A stretch of DNA of 64,000 nt from Caprimulgus europaeus. Lineage: Eukaryota > Chordata > Aves > Caprimulgiformes > Caprimulgidae. The notes beneath the pieces were generated by a model. That model had not been told where the DNA came from. It ran no database searches and saw nothing but the letters and a program-made list of their open reading frames with translations. This document shows positions 25,758 through 37,834 of this stretch, in pieces. The DNA lies in the NCBI GenBank assembly GCA_907165065.1, contig OU015524.1, positions 30,504,795-30,568,794 of the forward strand, read 5' to 3'. Numbering within the stretch: position 1 is the stretch's first letter; every line of letters starts with the position of its first letter. Made by a program: the position numbers and the translations under genes.

Positions 25758-26310
25758 AGACACTTGTTGGTTCAATAATATAAAACTCTGGTAAAGCTAA
25801 CAAACTGATGTTTTTTTCCCCTACTCCTAAGAAAAATCTCCCTACCTCAGGGGCTGCAAGGCTAATGCTTTTATTTTTTTTTTTTCACTTGTGTTTTAAT
25901 ATTGTATAAAAACAAAGGGCAGAATTTCAGAAAGCTTCAAATTCACTGAAGTCATGATTCCTAGTAGAGGTCAAAATATGTTCCAAGTGTCCTTTTATAC
26001 TTCTGGAAGTCCTACTTGAAGTTCCTTGTGCAGCCTACTTTTAACTAGTTTCTGGAGTATTGGGGTTTTTTTTAACACTTCCTCCCCCCACCCCCCTCTC
26101 CCCCTTTTTTTTTTAAGATGCACTTTAATTTGCTATGTATCATAAACTGTCATTGCACATGCTTTTTATATCCAAAATACAGAATATCAGGGATAGTCTT
26201 AGTTTTTATTTTTCTGGCATATTAGTCTGTAATTTTTAAGTTATAATAATGCCTTTAAGCTAATTTTGGTGGCATTTGAAACTGGAAATTTCCATTCCGC
26301 TACCCTTCAG

Positions 26311-26394
26311 TAACCGGGTTGATGTTGCAGTTGGCTGCTGCAGCGTGACCCTGCCGGGCACGGCTGGGTGGGCCCTCCGGGGCAGAGCTCACAG
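26311..26394 (+). other. Possible cryptic exon in intron 1
   Basis: A pyrimidine-rich tract and AG (ccgctacccttcag, AG at 26309-26310) precede an 84-nt GC-rich segment with several CpG sites, which ends in a good donor, cacag|gtacag. The block stands out from the AT-rich intron. It could be an alternative 5' UTR exon, a lncRNA exon or chance. There is no coding signature that I recognise. Confidence 0.25.
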
Positions 26395-28714
26395 GTACAG
26401 AACCATAAAGCATGGGTTCCTTTCAGAGGGAAAGCTGCAGAAGGATGTCTCTGATAGCTCTGACTGGGTACAGTGGAGGGTAAAGTTGCCTGTGGATCAA
26501 AGTGAGAACATGAAACAGGCTAGACCTACGGGCAGCCTGCCAGCTTCTTCTCCTTCTTCTTTGCAGGGTTTATATTCTTTTACCTACCCCAGCCCAGCCT
26601 AGGGAACCAGGTGCTTGCTGCCAATTAGTCTTGTCAAGGCAGCCCAGAGCTTCTCTTGACAAGCCTGACTGCTGACAGCAGCTGTAGGGTAGTCTTAGGC
26701 AGGATCTTAACTCCTTGCTTGCCAAATACTTTGCAGGTTAAATCCCCTGGTCTCATTCTGCAGTTATTTGATTATGCTTCTAGTTTATGAAAACATATTT
26801 TTTTACAGAAACTGATCTAAGATTGCCAGTGGTGCTGTAGTGATAGAATTTACTTGTCAAACTTCTGGTATGAAAGAATGTAAGTTGGGAGTTAAGTCAC
26901 TATGAAGGTCACTTTATAAATTTGTGGATGCTATCAGAACTGTCCATCCCAGGCCACCTTGCACTTGATGATGTAGAGTGTAGCTATAGCTGGGTAAGGC
27001 ACCAGGCTGGTCGAGCAGTTTTCTCCCCAGTAGCTTGAAGTTTAATCTCTCTTCAGTATTGCAGTAGCACAAGGGAGTCTGACCAATTTACAGGTCATCC
27101 ATTAATACAGCTGAACTACAAATTACAATTAAATGTTTTGTATTTTTAAACACATTTTAATTGTGGAGTTTTCCTGTGTTTTCTTGTCTTTTACATGTGT
27201 GTATGGCCTCACTACTAACAAGTACTTTGCACCAGTAATGTTAGCAGGGAACAAAAACTACAAATGCTATCCAGAAAACCTCAGTGTCTTTTTCTTTATA
27301 TGGCAAATTAATGAACTGGGCAATGCAGTGCAAAAGACTTATCCTTTTTAAGTGCATGTAACAATATTTAGTCTTCAGGTTAACATTAACTTTTTTAACT
27401 GCAGTACCCAAGAAATCACAGTTTAGGCTGTCACTCTTCTCAGTTGTGGTTCTAGAAACGTTTGGGTCCATTTCCTTCAAATTTGAAAGAACTGTGGCTC
27501 TTTTGTGTCTTGCAAATTGGATGAATAGTGATACTGCTTTTCCCTGTGTAGTCACCGTCGTAGGTACATCACTAGAGAAAGGCAAGTGGAACTTTGTTTT
27601 TATGAATTTTAAGAGGTGGCAGCTAGCTAGTTTATATTAGAGAATATGATCTTTTGCTTGGTCAGATAGAAAGGAAACATGGGAGGTAGCTGGGAGCGTG
27701 AAAAGAGCTGTTTGTGTAAAGGAGATGCTTTTAAGCTGGTGGGGGGCAAGGGTACTATGGTGAGAGGGGTGTTAGGCAGGCTGCTTGCTGAGGTTTTGAA
27801 AAATGTAGGGTATCAAGTGAGAAGAAACAAAGACTGTTAAATTGTATAAATTGATCCAAGAATGGAGGAATTATCTGTTTGCAAAATAGCCAGTTTGCAA
27901 TTGAATGAAAGGCTGTGTTTACAAAATATCTTAAATTGGATGTTTCTACTGCGCTAGTCAATGTTGTGGGATATGATTGACCCATCTTTTCAACTTTGCT
28001 TCCAGTTTCCTTTGCTTTCAGTGAGGCGTAGCTATTAAGTTATGTTTTTTCTTAACTCAGAACTCCCAAGAGTTACATATGAATAACCATTATATCACTT
28101 TTTATATCAATTTGAGACCTATTTATATTTTAGAACTTGATAGAGAAGGATGTACTTTGGTAGTGTTCTTGAAAGTAGGAAAAAATCTCTGCCCTGCTAG
28201 GGGAGGGCTCTATAACTTTTTCTCAGAGTACTTATGGCTTTTGCAGAGGTCATTGAGTGGGCTGCCATACTTAACTTGAGCACTGACTGGAACCATTTAT
28301 TCTGCCCACATGAATTTTAAAAAAGTGTATTGGCAGCTTCTGTTTGAGGAGAGTTAACCATAGCAGTACAGAAACCATTATCTCAGCAAGTCACCTCAAG
28401 TTCTGTTCTGTAGTGGGTACCTTGCTTTGCTAATTTAATGCTTTTTCTGTTACAAATGATAAGGTGAAGTTTTGAGTTGCTGCTTAAGGTGTATGGAGGT
28501 AATTTAAAGGAAACTGCTTCCTTTTAGTGATGCTTATGTGTATTTACATATTATGATGAGTGGCCTAAGTGATTCGAAGGGGTCTTTACGTGGAATTAGT
28601 ATGCATCATTGTCATCAATTTGCAGAGCTTCTGCCACAGGTACCTACCAGTACGTGGAGTTCTCAGTAGATCTGTATAGTATTACTTCTGTATTAATTTA
28701 TGAAGCTTACACTT

Positions 28715-28979
28715 GCTAAGGGGAAATGGCTCTAAACTGGAAGAGGGTAGGTTTAGATTAGGTATTAGGAAGAAATTCTTTGCTGTGAGGCTGGTGAGAC
28801 ACTGGCACAGGTTGCCCAGAGAAGCTGTGGATTCCCCCTCCCTGGAAGTGTTCAAGGCCAGGTTGGATGAGGCTTTGAGCAGCCTGGTCTAGTGGAAGGT
28901 GTCTCTGCTCATGGCAGGGGGGTTGGAACTGGATGATCTTTAAGGTCCCTTCCAACCCAAACCATTCTATGATTCTATG
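28715..28979 (+). mobile_element. CR1 LINE 3' end, plus strand, well preserved
   Basis: Follows the CR1 tail from gctaaggggaaatggctcta through ggtgagacactggcacaggt and ccctggaagtgttcaaggcc to ggtcccttccaacccaaacc and the terminal repeat attctatgattctatgg. The intact 3' octamer repeat marks the true 3' end and gives the orientation. About 265 bp, 5'-truncated, non-coding. One of the youngest-looking CR1 pieces in the window. Confidence 0.95.
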
Positions 28980-31900
28980 GTCTTTATATAATTAGAAGTA
29001 CTAGCTTTGTTCATGACGGTTGTGTTATTATCCACTAGACTTGTGTAAGTACAGGGAAGAGAGTACTTCAGGAACAACTGTCTATTTTTGGTTCAGTGTT
29101 GTTCATGTTCTGTTCTTCCATTGATGTTTTTCTGTTTCAGGTATTTTAGATTTTCTGAATAGAAAATAAATGGACAGCAACTGTACTGTATTTTCTGATC
29201 TGATCTAGTCCCAACATTGTCCTTTCTGAACTCCAAAGCTGAGCAAGGGGCTACAAGGATGTATCCCAGTGTTCAAACTCTGTTTTTGAACTGAAGTTAC
29301 TAATGTGTAGCTGCTTGGAAAGAAACTGGCAGCACATCAGCTCTCCAAGCTAAGAGTGCTTTTTGCTCCCTTTAAATCTGCACCAAAGAGGGGAAGGAGG
29401 TTAATTCTTACCTTCAGGTTGGAACAATAGCAAAATATCTTTTTTTTTTTTTTTTTTTGACTTGACAGTCTGCCAGCTTAAGTCCTTGAAACTTGTAGCT
29501 TTCCCTATGTTTTAGCAGGATGCATGAAGCCAACTCAGTATTTTATTTTTAAGCAAACGTTTTCAGTGGCTGAACTTTCAACATAAATGTTCAAACCAGC
29601 AGCTTAAATAGTCCTGATCTCTCTCTTTACAGACAGAGCCCCACTATTGCTTAATGTGTAGGCTTCAAATTGAGATTTCTCTTCAAAGTAGCCGTCTAAG
29701 GTCTTAGTATCATGAGCAGAACAAACCAGTGCTGCTGTGGAAGGAAGGAGTCTTGCCCTGGCTGCTGCTTCCTCCCTCCTCATCTGCTGCTCCCTAGTGT
29801 TAACATGAATGTTTATACAGAAGTCATAAGCCAGATGGAGTGAATGATTGTGACTTTTACTGACAATTAATTTTAGTCTGGATCAGTTCCTTGAGCTGGT
29901 TGACTGAGGAGCCATACGGTATGCAGACCGTGTCCTGTACCAGCACAGGTGGCCAGGAAGAGGCTGATGCCATTTCTTGTGGTTGCAGTGCTGACTTATG
30001 CCAGTCTTGTTTGTTGGAGTTAGAGCTCTGAATCTCTTGCTGCTTCTCATCAGGTTTGAGTTTTGATTTGGGGGTTCAGACCTTCAGATTCTTCTCCCTA
30101 CGCAACCACACTTCCAAATTATTAGAACCCGCCAGGAAAAAACAGTAGTATTTTACCTGAATAAAGCTTTCATGAACACTTGAGACACTTGGCCACCTTT
30201 TCCTTCCAGCCCTCCAAATCAATTCTTCAAGCTCTCTGCAGTGAGCACATTTTTGTGTGTGTGTAGAAAAAATGCACGGTTCCACTAAAGCCAACGTATT
30301 CCTTGTTTTTTAAGCAATGTTATCTCTAGTATTACAGTAGTAATTCATTATTTCTGGAATGTGTATTAGAAGGGAGGAAATTGCTTTGTAATCCTTAGTA
30401 TTGCCCTTTCTTCCTTCCTCCAGTGGGTTACTTAAGTGGTAGGTGTTTGCCAGCCTCATTCATTTTGACTGAATAAGGTTGAGGAGCGCTTACGTGAGCA
30501 GCTTTGTCAGTGCATCGCTGGGAGCAGGAGCCTATAGCAGGCGTTTGGCAATGTGCAAATAGGACATGAACCTCTTCAGCAAGCGTACCTTAATGGAAGC
30601 AAATGTCTTTAATAACGGAGTCTCTCATCACTGCTAAGTGAATTGGTTTCAGGAACAATCCAAACAGAAGTGTAGTCTCCCTCCATTCCTTTTACTGCTA
30701 CCTCCGTGGCCCAAGGTGATGGGCCCCCGTGTCAGGGAACGTTTTAGCCTGTGTAGGCTTGTGCTAGTGTTGAACTGAAGGGTGTGCAAGGAGCAGAGAG
30801 ACCGAGACTTCTCCCTCCCCTCATTTCCCTCCCCTTTCAAGTTACTGGATTTTTTTGACTTGTCAGAATTGTCTGGTTTTGTTTTCCTTCAATGTATTGC
30901 CCTTGTTATCTTCCAATGTTTTGAAGCTATCCTAAGGTGAAAATACCAAAACAAAGAATCTTGTAGATGCTTGTTTTTAAATAAGCATGCTATGCCTATT
31001 TTGTAAGGTGTCATACATTGTGCAGTATTTCAGCTTTTACCAAGTACCTGATACATTTTTAGGAGTTAATATTTCACGTGTAATTTACCATGTAGACTAA
31101 CTTTCAAACTGGGTAACATTGTGCTAGTGAAACAAACTTCTTATTTGTAGGACAGAGTACAACCTTAGCTTTGAATGTTCCTCCTAGGAAGTCACAGGCA
31201 GAAAGCTCTGGCTAGGTGTTGTGGAAAGGGTGGTCTGAGTTTTCACAGTAAGCTGTTAATGTGTGGTATTTTGGGATTACAAACAGGTTGTAACTGTTGT
31301 CTTTATTTAAATCATATTACACAAATGGTTTCCCTAGCTCTCTTTGTAGTTTCTTCTTTTGTACACTCAGAATACCCAAAGACTACAATCATGCAAACTT
31401 CATGGCTTTGAATGTCTCTAAATTTACTGCAAATGGGGATGTTGTGTTAAGATACTACTGCTCATTGCTTCTGTAATCCCTGCAGAGTACTTCCTACCTG
31501 TTATTTTTTAAAGATAATTTATGTCAGTTTAAAGTAGATAGAAATAACTTTTAGTTGAAAAGAGATTGGTTTAGGTACATTAGTGTAACTTCTTTTTCTT
31601 AGGAAATCTACAAATTGATGAATTTACTTTGTGGGTTTTGGTGGAATAAAATTTATTTTCTGTTTAGGCTGAAATAACCACTGGCAGTGCTCCTTTGTAA
31701 AACCAGGGTGGCTTTAGGGCCAGTTCAGAAGTAATTTGTGTTTTGTCAACCTTAGCTCTTCCACAAGCAATCTGTGAAACCACACATCTGTTGCACATTG
31801 ATTTAAACTGATTTAAAATTACTAGAATGAATATTAAATACTTTACCAGTGACTTGAGTTTTATTCTAACACAAGATTGAGAGGTTTAACTGAGACAGTC

Positions 31901-33533
31901 ACCCAAAGTGACGAAACTCTTTTCCACTAGGAAAGGATTGTCCGAAAGCAACTGCTCCCTCCTGGAGCTACTGGGCAGCTTGTCCAGTGGGCTGTGTCCA
32001 CTGGCTAGAAATGCTGATGTCGTAGCTGGTACACTGACTGGTTGTGTTTCTGAGCAGAACTGGGGAATTAATAGCAATGTGTAAAGATAAGTACCATTAA
32101 GCATGAAATTTCAAGATAAACTTCCGTGTCCTTTTTGTGTTTTTAATGAGTTAAAATGGTTAGCATGCAGCCCCTTTGCCACCTGGGCCCAGTAAAACGG
32201 CATTACTGGTTTTGCTTGGAATGCAGGTGTGTCTTCAGAGGCCTGAATGACCTAATGTTTTAAGTAAGGCTTTATTGAAAATTGTATAGCACTTGTTCTA
32301 GCAACTTTACCCTTCGTTAGCTCTGTTAAGGCCTTGCTCTGAACCAGTTACAGTAGGTTTTACTGTCTTTTGTTTTTAGACTTGCTAGGAACATAAGGGT
32401 GGGGAAAAGAAATGGGTGTAAACATTAGATTAAAGCAGAAGTAACATTCTTTTTCAATTTATAGTTTTGTAACTCTGTTGCTTTCTGGAAAGATTACTTT
32501 TATGGAATCTTTCAGTAGTAGTAGTCCCTAACTTTAAAAGTGTTTCAGCAATTTTAGTGCTTCTAGAGGTGAATGGAAACTAATAATGTTCAGTACTTTT
32601 CTGACAGTGCTCTGGAGTTTCTGCCTAGGAATATTAATTTTTAATATTCACCTAGTGAATGCTTAGCACCATAGTTTTTTATTCTGGTAAAGATACATCA
32701 TATTTGAATATTTTTCTTCCTGTTCTGTGTGTAAAGCTTTAATATAAGTTCCCAATGTTTTCTGTTAACTCTTACTGCTGTTCTGGGCTTGGTTCTAGTG
32801 TGGAGAAGCAAATTATTCTCCTCTCTCCTGTCACTATTAGATTTCTGACAGTGGTGCGAGCATACTAAATCCCTCAGCTCCTCTTGGATTTCTGAAAAAC
32901 AATGATGATTATTTTAGGGAAGTGCTGACCTGGTCTTTTAATAAAGAACCTGTCTTGTATTCCACTGACTTTCCCATTTTTAGAATCATGGTTCATATTC
33001 CTCTTGCTTCACAGTCATATAACATCCTTGTGGCAAGTACAGCAGTTGCTTACCTGGAAAAGTAATATTAGAAAAGTGTGTATTTTTAGCTGCCTTTTGA
33101 TGTGATGTAGCAGCTGGAAACAAGGAGGAGAGGCACTATGAGGTGATCTGACAGCACTGGCAACCACAACGTGGGAACCACTGCTTTGGACTTGAAACCA
33201 AAGTGTGGGGAAACCATTTTTACAGGCTTGAGTGTGCCCATTGTGCCTGGCCTTTCAATGATCTAGATGCTGTGGCTTCACTCCTGGTTCTCAAAAGCTT
33301 CATTTGAGGGTCCTCCTCTGGACTCTTACTTGACAAATGTTGTTAAAAGACAGTTATGTGAAGTTTTTTGTTTATGTTAATATGCGTTAAAAATATATAA
33401 TGAACAGGCAGTTCCATGCACACATTAAATATGTAATTAGTAAAGTATCCATTTGATGCCAGTGACTAATTGTGAATATATAAATTAAAAGGTATTCTAA
33501 CAACTAACAAAAGTACCATTTTTCTCTTTGTAG
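28980..33533. other. Intron 1, fourth gene-free stretch
   Basis: AT-rich intronic DNA with a 19-base T run at 29440-29458 and a perfect inverted repeat at 32629-32649 (arms GAATATTAA and TTAATATTC, TTT between). No gene recognised. Confidence 0.45.
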
Positions 33534-33628
33534 TAATCATGTCCACCACTCGGAGGAATTTAGCAAGTTTGTGTTCATGTTGAGGTATATTCTCAAGACA
33601 AGATACAGTGACTCGTATGGTTTTCTGG
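33534..33628 (+). other. Possible alternative 5' UTR exon
   Basis: The 95-nt segment is bounded by a good acceptor (accatttttctctttgtag, AG at 33532-33533) and a near-ideal donor (tctgg|gtaaga, GT at 33629-33630). It lies about 2.2 kb upstream of the SOCS5 coding exon on the same strand. If included it would add an ATG at 33540 that opens a 14-codon frame ending in TGA, so it could act on translation. No transcript evidence is available to me. Confidence 0.3.
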
Positions 33629-34292
33629 GTAAGAAGGATATTTATATTCTCTTGAGTATCACAAAAAGCAGTTAACCTTTTAAATTTAACTTTTGAAAAG
33701 TACAGTTTGTCGAGCCAGTATGGTGGGGGTTTTGTGGGTTGGGGGTTTTATTGTTTGTTTTTTCTTTGTTCTTGAAGCTTTCTGGGCAAGTATAGAGAAC
33801 TCTGCACCCATCTAACAGTCTAAAGACATTCTCGACTAATAATGCAAAGGAAGAGCAATAATGAGGAATTTTAGAATAAAAGACACCACTGAATAACGTG
33901 TGACTGGTTAGAAAAGTAATTCCAGTTCATTGCACAAAGATGTGTACTATTTCTAGCCTGATTTCCCAAGGCAATGGAGGTTATATACCCTCTTTTCCCT
34001 TCCCAAAAATTTTCAACATTTCTGTGACTAGGAAGAAAAAGAAACATACAACTTGAGAGAAAACTGGGTAGGAATCAACCTTATATATGCTGTGTTGACA
34101 GGCTGGCAGCCAGCAAACGTGTGCTGCCTCCTGGTCAGTGTGGATATTATGAGATGCCACGAACAGCTATGATTACTATGATGGCATGATACATGGTTGT
34201 ATGTTTCCTACAAATCTATATATGATCTGTCTTTATTAGTTCTGCTGCTCTTAGAACTCCCCCAGTCCCCGAGCTGGTCCAGACAACTACAG

Positions 34293-34329
34293 AAAAAAAA
34301 AAAAGCTAGCTTTTTTTTTTTTTTTTTTT
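34293..34329. repeat. A12-GCTAGC-T19 inverted repeat
   Basis: Twelve A, then the palindrome GCTAGC, then nineteen T, so 34293-34322 is a perfect 30-bp palindrome. It could extrude or form a hairpin in RNA. Such runs are also common sequencing and assembly trouble spots. Confidence 0.75.
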
Positions 34330-35604
34330 AAAATCAGGAAGACATTCCCTGCTCATTTGCTTACACACTTTTACTTCTATGTATGCACAGAAATCTCTAG
34401 CATCTTTTCCATATAACATTTCTCTGCAAGTGTCTCCCTCCTTAATAACTGCTTGGGTGCTGTTCAGATTGTCATTAGCACTGTTAGCCTGTGTTCTGGG
34501 TAACTCGTACCAGTAACCTCCAGAGCCTGTTAAGGCCCAGTTTCCCCGCTTCTCCCCAACCTCCCTGCACCCACACTAAATTATTCAGGTTTTATTTCAT
34601 GTAATTGGATGTAGATACCTAGCTTGCTGGGTTTGCTGAAGTATCTGAGGAGGGGGTGGGGAAGAAAGCTTTTGTTCCTTTTGCTTTCTGTTTCTGTAAC
34701 AGGTGTTTCATGTTCATTACCTGTTTATGATTCTCATGTAAGCTATACCTCTGACCCTCAGTCCCAGTGGGTTTTGCTATAAGGTCATGTGCTTACAGCT
34801 TTTCTGTTATCTTAAGGGACTTATAGACTGATGTTTCCAAAGAACATTCCATTAAGAGTTAAATTAGATAAGATGACATGTTCTACTCCTTTAAGTTTAG
34901 CACTTTTCGCAGAACTTTAATTAGATCTAATTTAGCTAGGCATTGCTTCACTTTTTTAGTACAGAATTAGCCTCTTTCTCTCTGTCCTAGAGCAGTCCTG
35001 TGTTTTTGACAGTCTTGTTCCAATTATCAAACTCAGTTTCTAATGTTTTTATCTTTTTGCTGTATCTTCATGATTCACTGTCATCGCGTTTCTGCTGCCG
35101 AGCTGCTTTCTTTTTAAGTGCTCTTACTAAAGATAGAAAAGCTCCTTGGGCTCTTTCATTCTTTTATATCTTAAGTAATAAAGCCAGACAGTTGAGTTGG
35201 TTTTTTGTTGGGGTTTTTTTTTTCAGATGTTTCATATGTATGGCTTTATTAATATATCAGAGACTTTGTAATTCTAAAATTCTGCTGATACCTTACTGCC
35301 TTCCCTTGTCTTTTGGCGATTGCCTCATCTAAGAATACTGAAAGCTTTTTTTTTCCCCCCTAAATTTCCATTTTCATGCTAATTATTTTTTTTTTAATCT
35401 TGTCAGTTATAGCTTGGAATTTATCTGGCCTGTGCCTGGAGCTTTTACTTTTAGATGGTGTAACTGGACTTTTGCAGTGCACTTGGTGGATTTCACTAAC
35501 TGCTCTCGTAGCTTGGAGTGACTTGAATAGCTCTTTTTCAGGATTTGCTTTACTGCGGCTTATTGCAGGCTTATCAGAGAGTCATACCTTACATGTTACT
35601 TAAA

Positions 35605-35627
35605 AATCCTTCCAAAAAGGAAGGATT
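35605..35627. repeat. Perfect 9-bp hairpin near the SOCS5 acceptor
   Basis: AATCCTTCC, a loop of five A, then GGAAGGATT. It lies about 230 bp upstream of the acceptor of the coding exon. Confidence 0.6.
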
Positions 35628-35858
35628 GTTGTAATTTCTCAAACATTTTCTTCATGGTGATTTTTTTCTAAATATCAAAATGGCGTGATGCATGTCACTC
35701 CCACATAACCATGCAAACACTAGGGCACTTTTTCAAATGCAGTGTGTGCAATTAATGGTCGTCTTGTGCCTGTAAGTTAATTGATAACTGAAGATGTATC
35801 CTTATTTTTTTTTTAAACTACATTTTTATTTTAATATTTCTTCTCATCTTGAATTTAG

Positions 35859-35870
35859 ATAACGTAATCC
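35859..35870 (+). other. SOCS5: Last 12 nt of the SOCS5 5' UTR, start of exon 2
   Basis: After the acceptor AG at 35857-35858 the exon opens with ataacgtaatcc and then the ATG. In the SOCS5 frame this includes an in-frame TAA at 35865-35867, two codons before the ATG, which fixes the start of the protein. Confidence 0.75.
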
Positions 35871-37481
35871 ATGGATAAAGTGGGAAAGATGTGGAACAAT
35901 TTCAAATACAGGTGCCAGAATCTCTTCAGTCATGAAGGTGGAAGCCAAAATGAAAATGTGGTTGTGAACTCCAATAGTTGTTCATCTGCTAAAGAGAAAG
36001 CTATCCAGATAACTGATCTGACTCAACAACAACCCAGCAGCCCTTTGAGAGATAACATTGCTTTGCAATTAGGTTTAAGTCCTTCAAAGAATTCGGCAAG
36101 GCGGAACCAAAACTGTGTCACGGAAATTCCTCAGATTGTTGAAATAAGCATTGAGAAAGAGAATGACTCGTGTGTCACCACGGGAGCCAGACTTGCTCGC
36201 AGGGACTCTTATTCTCGGCACGCTCCTTGGGGTGGGAAGAAGAAGCATTCCTGCTCTACCAAAACCCAGAGCTCCCTGGATACTGAAAAAAGATTTGGTA
36301 GAACACGAAGTGGTTTGCCGAGGAGGGAGAGAAGGTATGGGGTGAGCTCTGTCCATGACATGGACGCAGTATCGAGCAGGACAGTAGGCAGCCGCTCCCT
36401 GCGACAGCGTCTACAAGATACTGTTGGGCTGTGCTTTCCCATGAGAACTTACAGCAAACAGTCCAAACCTCTGTTTTCTAACAAAAGAAAGATCCATCTC
36501 TCTGAACTAATGCTTGAGAAATGCCCTTTTCCTGCAGGCTCAGACCTGGCTCAGAAGTGGCATCTGATTAAACAACACACAGCACCTGTGAGTCCTCATT
36601 CAACCTTTTTTGACACATTTGATCCTTCCTTGGTTTCCACAGAAGATGAGGAAGACAGGCTCAGAGAGCGACGCAGACTTAGTATTGAAGAAGGGGTTGA
36701 TCCCCCTCCCAATGCCCAAATACATACTTTTGAAGCTACAGCACAGGTTAATCCATTGTATAAACTGGGACCAAAGTTAGCCCCTGGTATGACTGAGCTG
36801 ACTGGGGACAAAAACATAACACCTCCAGGAAACTGTGACTCCGAAGAGGATACAACAACGCTTTGTCTGCAGTCACGCAGGCAGAAGCAGCGTCAGATGT
36901 CGGGAGAGAGCCATGGCCATATCAGCAGGCAGGGGGCTTGGAAAGTGCATACTCAAATTGATTACATCCATTGCCTTGTGCCAGACTTACTTCAGATCAC
37001 AGGTAACCCATGTTACTGGGGTGTGATGGACCGCTATGAAGCAGAAGCACTTCTGGAGGGTAAACCCGAAGGCACTTTTTTGCTCAGGGATTCTGCGCAG
37101 GAGGACTACCTCTTCTCTGTGAGCTTCCGTCGCTATAACCGATCGCTACACGCACGCATCGAGCAGTGGAACCACAACTTCAGTTTTGATGCCCATGACC
37201 CCTGTGTGTTTCACTCCTCCACTGTTACAGGGCTTCTGGAACACTACAAAGACCCTAGCTCTTGCATGTTCTTTGAACCGTTACTTACTGTCTCTCTGAA
37301 CAGGACCTTCCCCTTTAGTCTGCAATATATCTGCCGGGCAGTAATCTGCAGGTGCACTACGTATGATGGAATTGATGACCTTCCTCTACCCTCAATGTTG
37401 CAAGACTTTCTAAAGGAGTATCACTATAAACAAAAAGTCAGGGTGCGATGGCTGGAGCGGGAACCTGTAAAAACAAAGTAA
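35871..37481 (+). CDS. SOCS5: Suppressor of cytokine signaling 5
   Basis: SOCS5 is a cytosolic adaptor that restrains JAK-STAT and EGF receptor signalling; it binds phosphotyrosine targets and, through its SOCS box, recruits Elongin B/C and Cullin 5 to direct ubiquitination. The predicted protein has 536 residues, the same length as I recall for human SOCS5, and begins [19 protein letters not shown] as in mammals. The long N-terminal half looks disordered and basic in places; the conserved stretch with [20 protein letters not shown] lies in the region known in the family to contact JAK. The SH2 domain starts near residue 381 (CYW at 381-383) and has its phosphotyrosine-binding arginine at 406 in FLLRDS. 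The SOCS box follows with a BC-box ([10 protein letters not shown], from 483) and a Cul5-type LPLP at 504-507. The whole frame is in one exon, as in other vertebrates. An in-frame stop six bases upstream supports this start, although its context has T at -3 and G at +4. Its relative SOCS4 is shorter (about 440 residues), so SOCS5 is the better call. No frame breaks. Confidence 0.98.
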   Translation: MDKVGKMWNNFKYRCQNLFSHEGGSQNENVVVNSNSCSSAKEKAIQITDLTQQQPSSPLRDNIALQLGLSPSKNSARRNQNCVTEIPQIVEISIEKENDSCVTTGARLARRDSYSRHAPWGGKKKHSCSTKTQSSLDTEKRFGRTRSGLPRRERRYGVSSVHDMDAVSSRTVGSRSLRQRLQDTVGLCFPMRTYSKQSKPLFSNKRKIHLSELMLEKCPFPAGSDLAQKWHLIKQHTAPVSPHSTFFDTFDPSLVSTEDEEDRLRERRRLSIEEGVDPPPNAQIHTFEATAQVNPLYKLGPKLAPGMTELTGDKNITPPGNCDSEEDTTTLCLQSRRQKQRQMSGESHGHISRQGAWKVHTQIDYIHCLVPDLLQITGNPCYWGVMDRYEAEALLEGKPEGTFLLRDSAQEDYLFSVSFRRYNRSLHARIEQWNHNFSFDAHDPCVFHSSTVTGLLEHYKDPSSCMFFEPLLTVSLNRTFPFSLQYICRAVICRCTTYDGIDDLPLPSMLQDFLKEYHYKQKVRVRWLEREPVKTK

Positions 37482-37811
37482 ATGGAAATCAGAATAAGCT
37501 TCTAGAATATACTTTTTTTGTGTGTGTGTGTGTTACAGTTTTAACTGCAGCGAGTGCACCAACAATGTCTAGCTTTTCTGCAATATCCTATTTAAGCTGA
37601 GTGTTAGTATCCTGTCAGATGCTGCCTGCTGTTAATCAAACTAAGTTGTGATGCCTCTTGGAAACAATAAGCAGACACAATTCTGCACGTTTTTCATTAA
37701 GGCCTAATGAAACTATTTTTGCTAATTTCTAAATATTTTGTTTCCCTTTTATAGCTGTAGTAATTGGATGAAGAAACTATGAGGCATTTTCCATGGGGCA
37801 TTCATGTAATG

Positions 37812-37834
37812 CTAATAAAGAAAGGCTTTATTAG
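37812..37834 (+). promoter_or_regulatory. SOCS5: First poly(A) signal, enclosed in a hairpin
   Basis: CTAATAAAG (37812-37820), loop AAAGG, CTTTATTAG (37826-37834): a perfect 9-bp stem that holds the AATAAA at 37814-37819. Use of this site would give a UTR of only about 350 nt. Pairing could hide the signal from CPSF and favour longer transcripts. Confidence 0.45.

Larger units (their letters stand above)
24564..28714. other. Intron 1, third gene-free stretch
   Basis: AT-rich DNA with a T run at about 24940-24956, a TA/TG dinucleotide patch at about 25708-25757, a C-rich patch at about 26082-26104 and a short GC-rich block at 26290-26400 that is treated separately as a possible cryptic exon. 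No recognised gene. Confidence 0.45.
7728..35858 (+). other. SOCS5: SOCS5 intron 1
   Basis: The intron runs from the donor gtaggt at 7728 to an acceptor with the tract tttcttctcatcttgaatttag ending at 35858. At about 28.1 kb it is a typical long first intron. It is AT-rich outside the CpG island and holds three CR1 fragments, several homopolymer and dinucleotide runs, and two possible cryptic exons that are listed separately. It contains no other recognisable gene. Confidence 0.75.
33629..35858. other. Intron 1, last stretch before the coding exon
   Basis: Contains a fold-back of 12 A, GCTAGC and 19 T at 34293-34329, a perfect 9-bp hairpin at 35605-35627, and many T-rich runs, ending in the pyrimidine tract of the SOCS5 acceptor. 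Open frames at 35000-35332 and 35376-35603 are rich in Leu and Phe because of the T-rich strand and are not credible genes. Confidence 0.5.

Noticed and set aside
26082..26104. C-rich run as a minus-strand quadruplex or i-motif
   Set aside because: Three long tracts and one pair only; may form a weaker structure but does not meet the usual pattern.
33722..33750. G-rich run as a G-quadruplex
   Set aside because: Only three runs of three or more G are close together, so a standard four-tract quadruplex is not supported.
35871..37481. SOCS4 as an alternative identity for the coding exon
   Set aside because: The length of 536 residues and the N-terminal [15 protein letters not shown] match SOCS5; SOCS4 is about 100 residues shorter.
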